Position numbers and translations under genes: made by a program. This document shows, one piece after another, positions 1-9,838 of a stretch of DNA of 64,000 bases. A model generated the notes under the pieces. That model saw nothing but the letters and a program-made list of their open reading frames with translations, was not told the origin of the DNA and searched no databases. The DNA is from Ulvibacterium marinum (lineage in GTDB: Bacteria; Bacteroidota; Bacteroidia; Flavobacteriales; Flavobacteriaceae): positions 682,001 through 746,000 of the forward strand of contig NZ_RBCJ01000001.1 of NCBI RefSeq assembly GCF_003626755.1, given 5' to 3'. Within the stretch, counting starts at the first letter, position 1, and every line of letters starts with the position of its first letter.

Positions 1-1875
1 ACCGATTCCTTCATCCCCTAATTCTGGTGTATTGCCAAAGGGAATGGACCAAATATAATCCCCTGTATTTAGGTCAATGGCGTGCATAGTACCCCAGGGA
101 GGAGCTATCGCTGGCAACCCATTACTGTCCAAGAATTTATTGTAGCCTGCATGTTTATAAGGAATAGCAATGGAATCTTTTTGGTCAGATTCCTCGGCTA
201 CGCTATGTTGTACTTCCTCATCAAATAGAAATCGAAGAAGCGCCTCCATTTCTTCCTTTGGAATCTGAGGGAAACCGGTCATCATGCCTTTCCCTTGTGT
301 AACAATAGTAGAAACTTCATCTTTCTCCTTTCGCAATTGCAGGTCGATCAAAGAAGGAAAACCACTGGCCACCACACCTTTTCTGTCGGCCTGATGACAA
401 GTAACACAGTATTTGTTGTATACACCTTGGCCTAAAGGTAGTCCAGCATAGTCATTTTTAGCAAGGCCCATCTGTAGCATACGAGGCATTTCGTTCGAAT
501 TCACATAGAGAATCCCATCTTCGGGATCGGCGCCCGCTCCTCCCCATTCGGCAGCTCCATCATAACCTGGCAATAGAATTGTGGGCTCCAAACTTGGAGG
601 GGCGTAGATTCGTTTATCAGCCGTTCTTAAAAGCTCCCGCAGTTCCTCCTGGTTTTCCGCGTAGGGGCTCACACTGTTCTCGGACAGTTCGGTGGATTGG
701 CGTGCAAAGGGCTTTGGTTTTACCGGAAATGGCTGTGTGGGCCAAGTTTCCTCACCCTCCAAAATGGAAGGAGGTACGGGACGTTCTTCAATATCGAATA
801 AGGGTTCTCCCGTCATCCGATTAAAAACATAGACGTAACCTTGCTTCGTTACCTGGGCAACAGCCGGAATTTTTTTGCCGTCCTGTTGCACCATCAGAAG
901 ATTGGGTGGGGCAGGGGGGTCGCGATCCCAAATGTCATGATGTGTAAATTGAAAATGCCAAATACGCTCACCTGTATCGCCATCCAAGGCCACTAAACTA
1001 TTGGCATATAGATTACTTCCTTTCCGAACGCCTCCATAAAAATCAGGGGCCGCAGAGCCCGTGGGGACATAGATGATTCCCGCTTCTTCATCTACGGCCA
1101 TACCGGACCAGTTATTGGCGGCACCAACGAGCGGACTCTCCCTAGGATCTTCGTCTCCCCAGGAATCATAACCTTCCTCATCTGCTTCTGGAATGGTATG
1201 GAATACCCATTCCACAGCTCCGGTAATTACGTTAAATGCCATAACATCCCCGGGAGGTGCACCGGGACCTTCGGATAATCTAAGGGGCATTGCAATAATA
1301 TCCTTATAAATGGTCCCAGGGGTATTGGAAATTACGAACTTACTTTGGGCCGATTTGGGCAGACCGGAACGCATATCCACCTTACCATTATCCCCAAAAG
1401 TTGGAATCGGTTTTCCGGATAAGGCGTTCAAAGCATATAAATCGGAACCACGGGTATATAGAATACGTTTGTCCTTTCCTTTCTCCCAATAGGAAACACC
1501 CCTGCTGGTGGAATGCCATACTTTTACAGAATCTCCAAATTGCCATATTTCCTTGCCCGTAGCGGCATGCAGGGCAACTACCCTCATGGCGGCAGTAACC
1601 CCATATAAAATCGTATCCGCAACAATGGGGTTCATTTGCATCTGGCCCCAATCAGCTGCCTCATAGGACCAAGCTACTCTTAGGCTTTTTACATTTTCAG
1701 GAGTGATTTGTGATAAAGTGGAGTAATGGCTCCGTCCGGAATCTCCTAGATAAGAAGACCAGGTTACATATTGATTTTTGGATGAATCTTCTTTTTCAGA
1801 AGGCTGGCAATTTGTAAAAAGTAATAATACTATGGTGACAATAGGAAGAAGGGAACAAAAAAGTTTGGACGGCAT
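1..1875 (-). CDS. PQQ-dependent dehydrogenase with c-type cytochrome (3' end outside window)
   Basis: Quinoprotein dehydrogenase of the membrane glucose-dehydrogenase-like family. These oxidise sugars or alcohols outside the cytoplasm and pass electrons to cytochromes. I translated the minus strand from the ATG at 1875; the frame stays open for 625 codons to the window edge. The N-terminus is a lipoprotein signal ending in LLFTNC. Beta-propeller repeats follow, for example AADWGQMQMNP, a GKEIWQFGD blade and YVPTGSAAPDF. A c-type cytochrome insert carries heme motif CVTCH near residue 490 (bases 394-408), after which propeller sequence resumes. The substrate cannot be told from sequence. It lies at the downstream end of a minus-strand run of carbohydrate genes. 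The C-terminus is missing here. Confidence 0.85.
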   Translation of the reverse strand, partial: MPSKLFCSLLPIVTIVLLLFTNCQPSEKEDSSKNQYVTWSSYLGDSGRSHYSTLSQITPENVKSLRVAWSYEAADWGQMQMNPIVADTILYGVTAAMRVVALHAATGKEIWQFGDSVKVWHSTSRGVSYWEKGKDKRILYTRGSDLYALNALSGKPIPTFGDNGKVDMRSGLPKSAQSKFVISNTPGTIYKDIIAMPLRLSEGPGAPPGDVMAFNVITGAVEWVFHTIPEADEEGYDSWGDEDPRESPLVGAANNWSGMAVDEEAGIIYVPTGSAAPDFYGGVRKGSNLYANSLVALDGDTGERIWHFQFTHHDIWDRDPPAPPNLLMVQQDGKKIPAVAQVTKQGYVYVFNRMTGEPLFDIEERPVPPSILEGEETWPTQPFPVKPKPFARQSTELSENSVSPYAENQEELRELLRTADKRIYAPPSLEPTILLPGYDGAAEWGGAGADPEDGILYVNSNEMPRMLQMGLAKNDYAGLPLGQGVYNKYCVTCHQADRKGVVASGFPSLIDLQLRKEKDEVSTIVTQGKGMMTGFPQIPKEEMEALLRFLFDEEVQHSVAEESDQKDSIAIPYKHAGYNKFLDSNGLPAIAPPWGTMHAIDLNTGDYIWSIPFGNTPELGDEGIG

Positions 1876-1989
1876 GGATTTGCTGGATTAGTTTTCCTAA
1901 AAATACGCAAAAACGAAATGATTTTAATCCTTAATATATGCTATAGTCGTACCTAGGGCTTAAATTTCCATACGACTGTACTTGAAGTG

Positions 1990-2856
1990 CTAGAAATACC
2001 GCTTTAAAATGGCTTTTACCGACCCATAGTATGACCTACCGAACAAATTTAGATGTACCAGCAAATAATAAAGCTGATAGATGTCCCTTCGTTCATCCTC
2101 AAAAGGTTCTTTGGGAAAGTGTTCCTGATAGGCATGGTAAAAAGAGGAATCAAATCCACCAAATAATCGGGTCATGGCAATGTCCACTTCATGATGGCCA
2201 TAGTAGATGGCCGGGTCTATCAAATAGGGTTTCCCACCTTGTGAGACGAGATAGTTTCCACCCCACAGATCACCATGCAATAGAGCTGGTTCAGTTTTTG
2301 GGAAAAGGTTTTTGCAAGTAACGGAAAGTTTTGTTTCGGACGGAATATCCGATACATCTAACTGCTTGTTATCAATGGCCGTTTTAATTTGAGGAAGAAG
2401 ACGTTCTTGTACATAAAACGGGCCCCAATCCGTGTTTGGGCTATTGCCTTGGGGAAGGCTCCCAATAAAGTTATCAGTCTCCCATCCATAGTAGTCGGAT
2501 TTGGAAAACTGATGTAATGCCGCCAATTGATGCCCTAGTTGTGCCATCTCTGCTTGGGAAGCCCTGCCAGGTTTGATGTATTCCATTATCAAAAAAGCAC
2601 CTTTTTCTAAAGGCTCGCAGAGTAGGACATTGGGTGTGGCTATGACCTGGGTGTTGGAAATGGCTTCTAAACCAGCCTTTTCTACAAGGAACATTTTATG
2701 GGCATTACCATCACGATTTACTTTACAGAAAAAATGTTCTGTTTCCGTTTCCAAGAGATAGGCCTGTGAGATATCACCACCCGAAAGGGATTGGACCTTT
2801 TGAATATTTATACAAAGCAGATATTCAATATGGGCTTTGAGCTCTTTTTGCATCAA
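1990..2856 (-). CDS. fructosamine/ketosamine-3-kinase family protein
   Basis: Protein of 288 aa matching the fructosamine-3-kinase family, cytoplasmic kinases with an aminoglycoside-phosphotransferase fold that phosphorylate sugar adducts on amines so that they fall off. The Brenner-type catalytic loop HGDLWGGN is at residues 194-201. The metal-binding IDPA follows at 213-216, then HHEVDIAMTRLFGGF, a stretch typical of this family. The length is normal. The gene lies 7 nt downstream of the glycosidase-like gene on the same strand, so it is probably cotranscribed, although the family is often found alone. The true substrate is unknown: protein repair or a sugar-amine intermediate are both possible. 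Confidence 0.85.
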   Translation of the reverse strand: MMQKELKAHIEYLLCINIQKVQSLSGGDISQAYLLETETEHFFCKVNRDGNAHKMFLVEKAGLEAISNTQVIATPNVLLCEPLEKGAFLIMEYIKPGRASQAEMAQLGHQLAALHQFSKSDYYGWETDNFIGSLPQGNSPNTDWGPFYVQERLLPQIKTAIDNKQLDVSDIPSETKLSVTCKNLFPKTEPALLHGDLWGGNYLVSQGGKPYLIDPAIYYGHHEVDIAMTRLFGGFDSSFYHAYQEHFPKEPFEDERRDIYQLYYLLVHLNLFGRSYYGSVKAILKRYF

Positions 2857-2863
2857 AAAAATC

Positions 2864-4888
2864 TTATATTTTCGAAAGATTGATGTTAATAGGCTCTTTT
2901 AAGTCAGAAACATTTTCCAGTATCGTCTTTCCGCTGGCGTTATCGATAATCTTAATTTTAGTGAGCCTCTCTTTCCTTACCACTTCGATGTCAAAACCCT
3001 CTCCAAAGGCTTTTATTTTCCGAAGGGCCATTTTTCCCCATTTTTTGGGTAGGTTGGGCATTACACTAAAACTGTGCAAACCGGTTGGATTGATGCCAAA
3101 TAGTCCTTCTATAAAAACACGGCAATACAATCCACTTTCAGCAGATAAATGCGCCATATTCCCTTCCGGATAAGCCTCTACCACATAAGGAACCCTTTTG
3201 CCCAATAATCGTTCTTTGGAGAATTGCTCCAGCTTCTCAAGAGAAACATCCGTAGCGCCGGCAAGAAAAGTACCTCGCAGGGCATATAAAGTACCCCTGT
3301 CCCAAAAAATTTGGCTAATGGAAGGGTTGTCACTGTTTTTTTCCACATGTACTCCGTTTTCCGTCCATAGGCGATCAAAAAGAGCGGTAATCGTGTCGTC
3401 CTTTCTATCATGGATGCCAACGACCAACGGGAGGCATATCCAATGCCGAAGGTATTTATGACCATCATAATATCTATAGGTATCCAGACCCTCCACGGTG
3501 GCTCCAAAATAGTTTTCAATAGCCTTTTTAAGAGTCTTGGCCTGTTTTCGGTAACGGGTAATTACCGACTTCGGTTTACCCAATGAAGTGGCCAAATCGT
3601 GCGCATGCCGCAATGCTCCATAGTATAAGGAAGAAGTAGATAGGTTAGCGGTACCGGTTTCTATTCGGCCCTCCATTTCGTCAGATTCCGAGCGCACCAC
3701 TCCTTCTTTGTTCAACTGCCTTTTGTTATATTCCAAACACCAAGAGATTAATGGCCATAGTTCTTCAGCTATTGTAGCATCCCCTGTCGCCAATGCATAT
3801 TGGCTTGCGCCATAAGCAATCATCGCGGCATCCCCACGATCTAACGGACCAGGAGGCGGTAGTCCTTCTACTTCAAAAGCATAGGGTAGTTTACTGTATT
3901 CCGGATTGATTTCTTTGGCAAAGGCCCGATACATGTTTAAAGCGGATTCGTGACCGATACCATATCCCAAATAGGGAAAGAACGGACTCACATATTCAGC
4001 TTGGTCATTGGCCCAAATGCCTACATAGTATCTTCCGCCTCCCGGGGAATGAATTAATCCCAATTTCGATTCATAGATACTTTCCGAAGCCCGGATTTTT
4101 GAAAACTCAAATAGGGTATTTAAGACTGGATTTGGAGTCTCCAATTGTAATGCACCGCTCATGGATTTTAAAAAGGAATTACGATTGCTTATAGTTTCCT
4201 GTAAGGACCCTGAAGGCAGCTTTTCGTTATTTAAAGTGGCCATAATTTTGACGGAAACCGAAACCGATTCGCCAGCCTTTAAGTGAATTGTCGAAGGAGC
4301 ATCCGTTGTCACAATGGTATTGAAATTACCTTCGGCACCTTGGTCGCCATATTCAAAGCGGGTATTTTTCGTATTTAATATAATCGGGTTATTGGTGCTA
4401 TTGGTAAGCTTCAGCTCCTCTAAAAACAAACGTTCGTTCATGGAAGGCAAAAACCTTCGTTCCAGTAGTATTCCTGATTTTGATGGCCGATGTTCAAAAT
4501 GTAACGTTCCGTTAATGGTCATTTTTTTTAGGGGGCCTGGAGCAAATTGTTTATTACCGATAAAAAATCGTGGCAGAATGGCATCGGCATGAGTGTCCTT
4601 CAAATAAGACCGGTATATGTGCCAGCCAGGGTCACTCTCTTTGATAAAGGGATGCAACTGGGGGAAAAACACCTGCCGCTCAACCGATAAGTTTCCCACG
4701 GAGTCAATCTCATAACTTATAATAGCGGCTACTCGTTTGCCTGCCATTTCAATATTATCCGCATAGGCCTGATTGGAATTTTCATCAAATGAACGGGCAA
4801 TCTCCGTTTTAGAAACAATTTGCCATTGATTTTCCTGCGCCAAGACGGTTAAGTTGACCAATAATAGGAGCTTAAGTAACTTTTTCAT
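2864..4888 (-). CDS. secreted six-hairpin glycosidase-like protein
   Basis: Protein of 674 aa with an N-terminal signal peptide (MKKLLKLLLLVNLTVLAQ), so exported. The first ~250 residues are beta-rich. The rest looks like an (alpha/alpha)6 six-hairpin glycosidase barrel: GPLDRGDAAMIAYGASQYALATGD, EYNKRQLNKEGVV, and acidic clusters such as ESDEMEGRIETG and QIFWDRGTLYALRG. It ends in a small beta domain. I cannot assign a GH family; GH78-, GH95- or GH63-like relatives are all conceivable. It is 1 nt downstream of the SGNH esterase gene, which suggests joint action on a decorated, possibly acylated, glycan. Confidence 0.65.
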   Translation of the reverse strand: MKKLLKLLLLVNLTVLAQENQWQIVSKTEIARSFDENSNQAYADNIEMAGKRVAAIISYEIDSVGNLSVERQVFFPQLHPFIKESDPGWHIYRSYLKDTHADAILPRFFIGNKQFAPGPLKKMTINGTLHFEHRPSKSGILLERRFLPSMNERLFLEELKLTNSTNNPIILNTKNTRFEYGDQGAEGNFNTIVTTDAPSTIHLKAGESVSVSVKIMATLNNEKLPSGSLQETISNRNSFLKSMSGALQLETPNPVLNTLFEFSKIRASESIYESKLGLIHSPGGGRYYVGIWANDQAEYVSPFFPYLGYGIGHESALNMYRAFAKEINPEYSKLPYAFEVEGLPPPGPLDRGDAAMIAYGASQYALATGDATIAEELWPLISWCLEYNKRQLNKEGVVRSESDEMEGRIETGTANLSTSSLYYGALRHAHDLATSLGKPKSVITRYRKQAKTLKKAIENYFGATVEGLDTYRYYDGHKYLRHWICLPLVVGIHDRKDDTITALFDRLWTENGVHVEKNSDNPSISQIFWDRGTLYALRGTFLAGATDVSLEKLEQFSKERLLGKRVPYVVEAYPEGNMAHLSAESGLYCRVFIEGLFGINPTGLHSFSVMPNLPKKWGKMALRKIKAFGEGFDIEVVRKERLTKIKIIDNASGKTILENVSDLKEPININLSKI

Positions 4889-4889
4889 G

Positions 4890-5990
4890 TCAAGATTCTG
4901 TTTTGATAATGGCTGTTAGTTTATTGTGATAGGCTTTGGCGTATTGTTCCATCCCCAAATCGGTTGGATGTGTACCATCAACAAAGGCATCGTTGGAGAG
5001 ATTTAATTCTTCCTTTGTTAGCATGTGAAGATTCGGAACCCCGTTGTTTTTCATGCTCTTATAAGTTTCTGCCATCCAAAGATTTAGGGTTTCATAGATG
5101 GAAGCTCTTTTACTTTCCAACATACCATCGGAATACCCCATATGCTGTACCAATAAAATTGGAGTTTTGGGATGCTTTTTCTGGAGAGATAGGACACTGT
5201 TACGAATCCGTTTCTGGATTTCCTCCTTGGTATTTTGTTCCCCTGGGCGTAGATTGGGTAGACAGTCCAGCACATAAACCGAAGCATTAATTTCATTGAT
5301 TAAATCTATGACCTCGGGTTCCAAACGCCCATTTCCGGAAAAGCCTAGGTTTACTACGGGATAGTCTAACTTTCTTCCGAGAATGCTGGTCCAGGCCATT
5401 CCGGGCCGAGAAGCGCATGCACCCTGGGCTATGGAAGTGCCATAGACAACTACTGGTTTTTCTTTCCTCGCTGGAAGAATTTTAAAGGAACTCCCTTTTG
5501 GCATGCCGATCTTTAGATTCTTAACGGTATTGTATAGCGGAAAAAGCAATTGATGTTCATACACGCCTTGAGGAAGTGCGTCCAACGCAAAATCATACTG
5601 AATGACATTATTAAATTTCCTTCTACCCCTGACCCATAACCAATTTTCTTCGGTCTTTACATACATGTCCACCCCACTGACCCCAGTTGTGGGCATATGG
5701 TTCATGGAGAGGTTGCCCTCCACTTGGTAGCGCACAGAAATTGAATCGGCATCCGTTTCAAAACACACCCCCAATCCAGCAGTATTTTTGGATAGCTGCC
5801 AAACCTTATCGCGAACTGATTTTTCCGCTTTGTTGGGCAGACGATTGTAGCCCATATTTTCCCAACCTTGACCTTCAAAACGGTTTATTGATTCCAAGGG
5901 ATCATACCAGATATAATCCTCATGTTTTTGAGCCGAAACGGCGATTACCACGAATGCAAGTATTGTTGTGCATAGCAAGCGATTTTTCAT
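4890..5990 (-). CDS. secreted SGNH/GDSL hydrolase (carbohydrate esterase-like)
   Basis: Protein of 366 aa with a signal peptide (MKNRLLCTTILAFVVIAVSA). A beta-sandwich N-terminal half (about residues 25-170) is followed by an SGNH hydrolase domain. Block I GTS places the nucleophile at Ser186, the block III Asn is in SGNGR (about 220), and block V DGTHPTD gives Asp338 and His341. This two-domain layout is common in Bacteroidota deacylases acting on sugars or small esters. It is first in a minus-strand unit with the glycosidase-like and fructosamine-kinase-like genes and is divergent from the NagX-like gene, with 129 bp between starts. Substrate not determinable. Confidence 0.85.
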   Translation of the reverse strand: MKNRLLCTTILAFVVIAVSAQKHEDYIWYDPLESINRFEGQGWENMGYNRLPNKAEKSVRDKVWQLSKNTAGLGVCFETDADSISVRYQVEGNLSMNHMPTTGVSGVDMYVKTEENWLWVRGRRKFNNVIQYDFALDALPQGVYEHQLLFPLYNTVKNLKIGMPKGSSFKILPARKEKPVVVYGTSIAQGACASRPGMAWTSILGRKLDYPVVNLGFSGNGRLEPEVIDLINEINASVYVLDCLPNLRPGEQNTKEEIQKRIRNSVLSLQKKHPKTPILLVQHMGYSDGMLESKRASIYETLNLWMAETYKSMKNNGVPNLHMLTKEELNLSNDAFVDGTHPTDLGMEQYAKAYHNKLTAIIKTES

Positions 5991-6119
5991 CTAAGGGTTC
6001 TTACGTTAGCAATTTCTAAGATAGAGATAAAAGCCTTACATGGAAATGATTTGTAGGTGCTTTTCGTTTAATCCTTCAAGGAATTATTGACTATATTGTA
6101 TGTCCATAAAAACCAACCG

Positions 6120-7226
6120 ATGTCACAATTCGCCGAAAATGTATCTAAACGTCTCTTCTCATTGGATGTTTTTAGGGGACTTACCATGTTCCTCTTAATC
6201 GCCGAGGCTGCAGGCTTCCATCATAGTTTTGTTGAACTTACGGAAGGAACCGCCTTTTCCGGCCTTGCCCATCAATTGGAGCATCATCCGTGGAACGGTC
6301 TTCGGTTTTGGGATTTAATTCAACCTTTTTTCATGTTTATTGTGGGAGTGGCCATGCCGTTTTCCCTCCGGAAACGATTGGCTTCCGGGAGCCGTAGTGC
6401 CGTAAACAGGCATATTTTTAGGCGTTGCTTTTTACTTTTTGCCTTTGGTGCTCTATTGCATTGCGTTTATGCACATGCCCTTGTTTGGGAGCTTTGGAAC
6501 GTTTTGGTACAATTGGCCTTTACCATTTTGATAGCCTATGCCATTATGCATCTTCCACATAGGCTGCAAATCGGCATATCGATTTTGCTGTTGATTCTGA
6601 CCGAAGTATTGTATCGTGTTTATAATCCGTCGGCTCCGTATGCCCAGGATCATGATAGTTTCGGTTCCTTTGTGGATATGCTGGTGATGGGCAAGACAAA
6701 TGGAGGCTACTGGGTTTTTGTAAATTTTATCCCAACGGCGGCACACACCATTTGGGGCGTAATATGTGGGCAAGTGCTGCTGTCCAAAATCCCTGAAAGA
6801 GAAAAAATAAAACCCTTTTTGATATGGGGAACAGCTATTCTCATTTTGGGATTTGCCTTGGATTGGCTCAACATTACCCCAATAATAAAACGCATCGCCA
6901 CGTCTTCCTTTAGCTTGGCCTCTGGAGGGTTTGCCATTTTGACTTTGGCCCTTTTTTATTGGGCGATAGATGTGAGGGATAACCACAAAAAATGGCTGAG
7001 GATTTTTTCAGTGGTAGGCACCAATTCTATTTTCATTTATCTTTTTGCCGAAACGGTGGGCCATCAATGGTTCCGTGATTTTGGAAAAATATGGACGGAA
7101 GGCCTCTTAAGTCCTTTAGGAATATCCCAAAATTGGATTATGGTCATCAACTCGGTATTTGTACTTTTTATCTTCTGGTATCTCACCTATTTTTTGGATA
7201 AAAAGAAGGTGTACTTTAAGATATGA
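6120..7226 (+). CDS. NagX/HGSNAT-like membrane protein (DUF5009 type)
   Basis: Polytopic inner-membrane protein of 368 aa, with about ten hydrophobic segments, related to heparan-alpha-glucosaminide N-acetyltransferase and bacterial NagX. The diagnostic N-terminus is RLFSLDVFRGLTMFLLIAEAAG, followed by NGLRFWDLIQPFFMFIVGVAMPFS. I chose the ATG at 6120 rather than the in-frame TTG at 6087, because the conserved family start (SKRLFSLDVFRG) begins a few residues after it. In Bacteroidota this family sits in glycan-utilisation clusters and is thought to acetylate or transport sugars; its biochemistry is poorly known. Same strand as the following DUF1080 lipoprotein, 51 nt upstream. Confidence 0.85.
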   Translation: MSQFAENVSKRLFSLDVFRGLTMFLLIAEAAGFHHSFVELTEGTAFSGLAHQLEHHPWNGLRFWDLIQPFFMFIVGVAMPFSLRKRLASGSRSAVNRHIFRRCFLLFAFGALLHCVYAHALVWELWNVLVQLAFTILIAYAIMHLPHRLQIGISILLLILTEVLYRVYNPSAPYAQDHDSFGSFVDMLVMGKTNGGYWVFVNFIPTAAHTIWGVICGQVLLSKIPEREKIKPFLIWGTAILILGFALDWLNITPIIKRIATSSFSLASGGFAILTLALFYWAIDVRDNHKKWLRIFSVVGTNSIFIYLFAETVGHQWFRDFGKIWTEGLLSPLGISQNWIMVINSVFVLFIFWYLTYFLDKKKVYFKI

Positions 7227-7277
7227 TGATATTACAGCTAAATTTTCTATACAACCAAGAATATCAAAACAGATATA

Positions 7278-8150
7278 ATGACCCATCATATTTCAAGTAT
7301 CTCTTGTTTGCTTTTTAGTTTTTTTCTATTTGCTTCCTGTGCCTCACAGAAGACGGCAACTTCTGATGAGGGTTGGACGACCTTATTCAATGGGAAAAAT
7401 TTAGAGGACTGGACGACCAAGATCCATCACTACGAGGTAGGGGACAACCATGGTGATACCTTTCGTGTAGAGGACAGTATTATTAAAGTGCGCTATGACA
7501 AATATGAAGGAGATTTCAAGGACCGTTTCGGACACTTATATTATGATATGCCCTACTCTTATTTTCATTTACAGCTGGATTATCGTTTTGTAGGAGAGCT
7601 ACACCCTGGAGCACCAAGCTACACCTTGAAGAACAGTGGTGTAATGTTCCATTCGCAAGACCCCAGAACAATGCTTAAGGAACAAAACTGGCCCATTTCC
7701 GTTGAGATGCAATTTTTAGCCGGGATTGAAGCCGGGCAATCCAGACCTACGGGTAATATGTGCTCGCCCGGTACCGAAGTGATTTTTAAAGGGGAACGCT
7801 ACCCCGGACATTGTATCAATTCCAGTTCAGAAACCTATTACGGCAATCAATGGGTTAGGGCGGAACTTATTGTACTTGGGGATTCCCTGGTTACCCATAT
7901 GATTAATGGTAAAAAGGTTCTGGAATATACCCAGCCCCGGGTTGGGGGTGGTGTGGTCGAAGGATTCGACCCAAAAATAAAGAAAGATGGACAACTTTTA
8001 AAGGAAGGCCTTATTGCCTTACAAAGCGAGGGCCAACCTATTGATTTTAAAAACATCAAGATAAAGAATTTAAAAGGGTGCATGGATCCAAAAGCCAAGA
8101 ATTTTGGGAAACACTATATTAAGGCGGACAATAAAAAATGTGTGTATTGA
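7278..8150 (+). CDS. DUF1080 (3-keto-disaccharide hydrolase family) lipoprotein
   Basis: Protein of 290 aa with a lipoprotein signal (SFFLFASCAS). The DUF1080 core starts at GWTTLFNGKNLEDW and runs through SGVMFHSQDPRTM, PISVEMQFLAG, and IALQSEGQPIDFKNIKIKNL, a concanavalin-like sandwich. Members of the family hydrolyse or eliminate 3-keto-glycosides produced by Gfo/Idh/MocA dehydrogenases. A short tail (CMDPKAKNFGKHYIKADNKKCVY) looks like a small cysteine-containing extra module after the core. A second DUF1080 protein lies at 15072. The two bracket the sugar operon containing Gfo/Idh/MocA and TIM-barrel genes, so they probably serve the same pathway. Confidence 0.85.
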   Translation: MTHHISSISCLLFSFFLFASCASQKTATSDEGWTTLFNGKNLEDWTTKIHHYEVGDNHGDTFRVEDSIIKVRYDKYEGDFKDRFGHLYYDMPYSYFHLQLDYRFVGELHPGAPSYTLKNSGVMFHSQDPRTMLKEQNWPISVEMQFLAGIEAGQSRPTGNMCSPGTEVIFKGERYPGHCINSSSETYYGNQWVRAELIVLGDSLVTHMINGKKVLEYTQPRVGGGVVEGFDPKIKKDGQLLKEGLIALQSEGQPIDFKNIKIKNLKGCMDPKAKNFGKHYIKADNKKCVY

Positions 8151-8157
8151 AACCGAT

Positions 8158-8940
8158 TTAGCACAGGTCTTCGGGATACTTGCCGGCCGTCATCCAACCG
8201 CCATCTACATTAATTGTTAGGCCATTGATATGGGAAGCTTCATCCGAAAGGAGAAAAAGGCAGGTTTTTGCAATGTCCTCCGGAGTTCCTACGCGACCAT
8301 TTGGATTCAGCTGGGACCAAGTTCCTTCATAGTCGGGCTGTTCTTCCTTGGTCCGCTCAGTTAAGGTGGCCCCCGGAGCTACGGCGTTTATCAGAATGCG
8401 ATGTTCCGCAAGCTCATAGGCCAAATTAATGGCCATCATGCGTAGGGCGGCTTTGGTCATGGCATAGGTAGTCAAATGGCGATAGGCCCTTATCCCCACT
8501 TGGGACGACATCAAAACAACTTTACCACCTGTCCCTTGTTTGATCATTTCCTTGGCCGCGCGTTGAACCAAGAAGAAGGCACCCTGCATATTGAGACGCG
8601 TTACCTTTTGAAAAGATTCTGGTGTAAAGTCCAAAAAATCCCCGAAAAGCGTAATGCCCGCATTTGGTACTATAAAATCGATTTTTCCGAATCGCTCTAT
8701 GGTAAAATCGACTATTTCATTTATAAAGGCAATATCTCCGGCATCACCGGGAAATGGAAGACAGCTATAGGGATATTTGGCATTAATTTTGTCCGAAGCG
8801 GCCTGGGCCTTATCTTCATCAATATCATTTAAGATAATCCTTGCTTCGGCGGCGGCCAAAAGCTCTACAATGGCGCGGCCAATGCCTTCACCCGCTCCGG
8901 TCACAATGGCTATTTTATTTCGTAAACCCGAATATTTCAT
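8158..8940 (-). CDS. SDR family oxidoreductase
   Basis: Classical short-chain dehydrogenase of 260 aa. The cofactor motif TGAGEGIG is at 14-21, NAG at 93-95, and the catalytic Ser146, Tyr159 and Lys163 (YAMTK) are all present. The C-terminus has the standard INVDGGW. Asp39 at the end of beta-2 (ILNDID) suggests NAD(H) preference. It is the last gene of a six- to seven-gene minus-strand operon, overlapping the lactonase gene by 4 nt (ATGA). With a lactonase and a zinc ADH beside it, an aldose or polyol dehydrogenase role is likely; the precise substrate is unknown. Confidence 0.88.
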   Translation of the reverse strand: MKYSGLRNKIAIVTGAGEGIGRAIVELLAAAEARIILNDIDEDKAQAASDKINAKYPYSCLPFPGDAGDIAFINEIVDFTIERFGKIDFIVPNAGITLFGDFLDFTPESFQKVTRLNMQGAFFLVQRAAKEMIKQGTGGKVVLMSSQVGIRAYRHLTTYAMTKAALRMMAINLAYELAEHRILINAVAPGATLTERTKEEQPDYEGTWSQLNPNGRVGTPEDIAKTCLFLLSDEASHINGLTINVDGGWMTAGKYPEDLC

Positions 8941-9824
8941 GTGCTGTCCTTAAAATAGCTTATGGGGGTACCCTTAACTTGGGATTCATATACAAAAAGC
9001 CCGCCGCTTAAAGGAAACGTTTCCAATTGACTTTGGGAAAGACCGCTTCTTGCAGTAGTAATATACAGAGTTTTTAGATCATTTCCACCAAAACAACAGG
9101 AAGTTACATGGGGGGCGTCAACTTCTACCGTTTCCAGTACCTCACCGGTATTTGGGTTCCATCTACGAATGCAATTCCCGCCCCAATGGGCGATCCACAA
9201 CATGTTTTCTTCGTCAATGCTCATACCATCTGGTGCTCCAAAATCTTTGGGGATTGAAAAAGCAATATGCTTAGTCCTAATTTCACTTGTTGCTACGTCA
9301 TAATCATATCGCCAAACTTCATATGCCGTGGAGTCTATATAGTAAAACTTTTTTTTATCGGATGTCCATGCCATACCATTGGAAATAGAGGTGTCTACAA
9401 TATGGGTACTTACATTCATTTGAGTGTCCACCCGATAAAGATTGCCCATTTCCGGAGCCGCTTTTTTATGCATGCTCCCAATCCAAAAATTGCCATTGGG
9501 ATCAACTTTGCCATCGTTATAGCGCATTCCGGGATTCGAATTTTTAAGTACGGGAAGTCTAATCAACTGTTCGTTGGTCAAATCAAAAGTAGCCAATCCC
9601 GATTCTAAGGCCAGAAGCATAGTCCCATTTTCAATTGGAACGACAGCTCCCAACATTCCATCGAAAGTCCATTGTCTGTGCTGCTGATTCCTTGGGTTAA
9701 ATAGATGTAGCCCATTACCCTCTATATCCACCCAGAGTAAATGCTGTTTTCTCCAATCCCAGACTGGGCCTTCGCCCAAAATGGATTTGGTATCCAACAA
9801 TAAGTCGGCTTTAGAAATTCTCAT
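8937..9824 (-). CDS. SMP-30/gluconolactonase family protein
   Basis: Protein of 295 aa with the SMP-30/gluconolactonase six-bladed propeller. The start LGEGPVWDW supplies the metal-binding Glu. MRYNDGKVDPNGNFWIGSMH provides the conserved Asn/Asp, and SNGMAWTSDKKKFYYIDS and GAPDGMSIDEENMLWIAHW complete the metal site. These cytoplasmic Ca/Zn lactonases open aldonolactones to aldonates. The position between an SDR (4-nt overlap) and a zinc alcohol dehydrogenase (14 nt) fits an oxidation-then-lactone-hydrolysis route for an aldose. Confidence 0.88.
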   Translation of the reverse strand: MRISKADLLLDTKSILGEGPVWDWRKQHLLWVDIEGNGLHLFNPRNQQHRQWTFDGMLGAVVPIENGTMLLALESGLATFDLTNEQLIRLPVLKNSNPGMRYNDGKVDPNGNFWIGSMHKKAAPEMGNLYRVDTQMNVSTHIVDTSISNGMAWTSDKKKFYYIDSTAYEVWRYDYDVATSEIRTKHIAFSIPKDFGAPDGMSIDEENMLWIAHWGGNCIRRWNPNTGEVLETVEVDAPHVTSCCFGGNDLKTLYITTARSGLSQSQLETFPLSGGLFVYESQVKGTPISYFKDST

Positions 9825-9838
9825 AGTGCATTTTAATA

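Noticed and set aside
1940-1980. Inverted repeat AGTCGTA / TACGACT between the kinase and PQQ genes
   Set aside because: Seven bp with no T-run and a long loop; too weak to call a terminator or operator.
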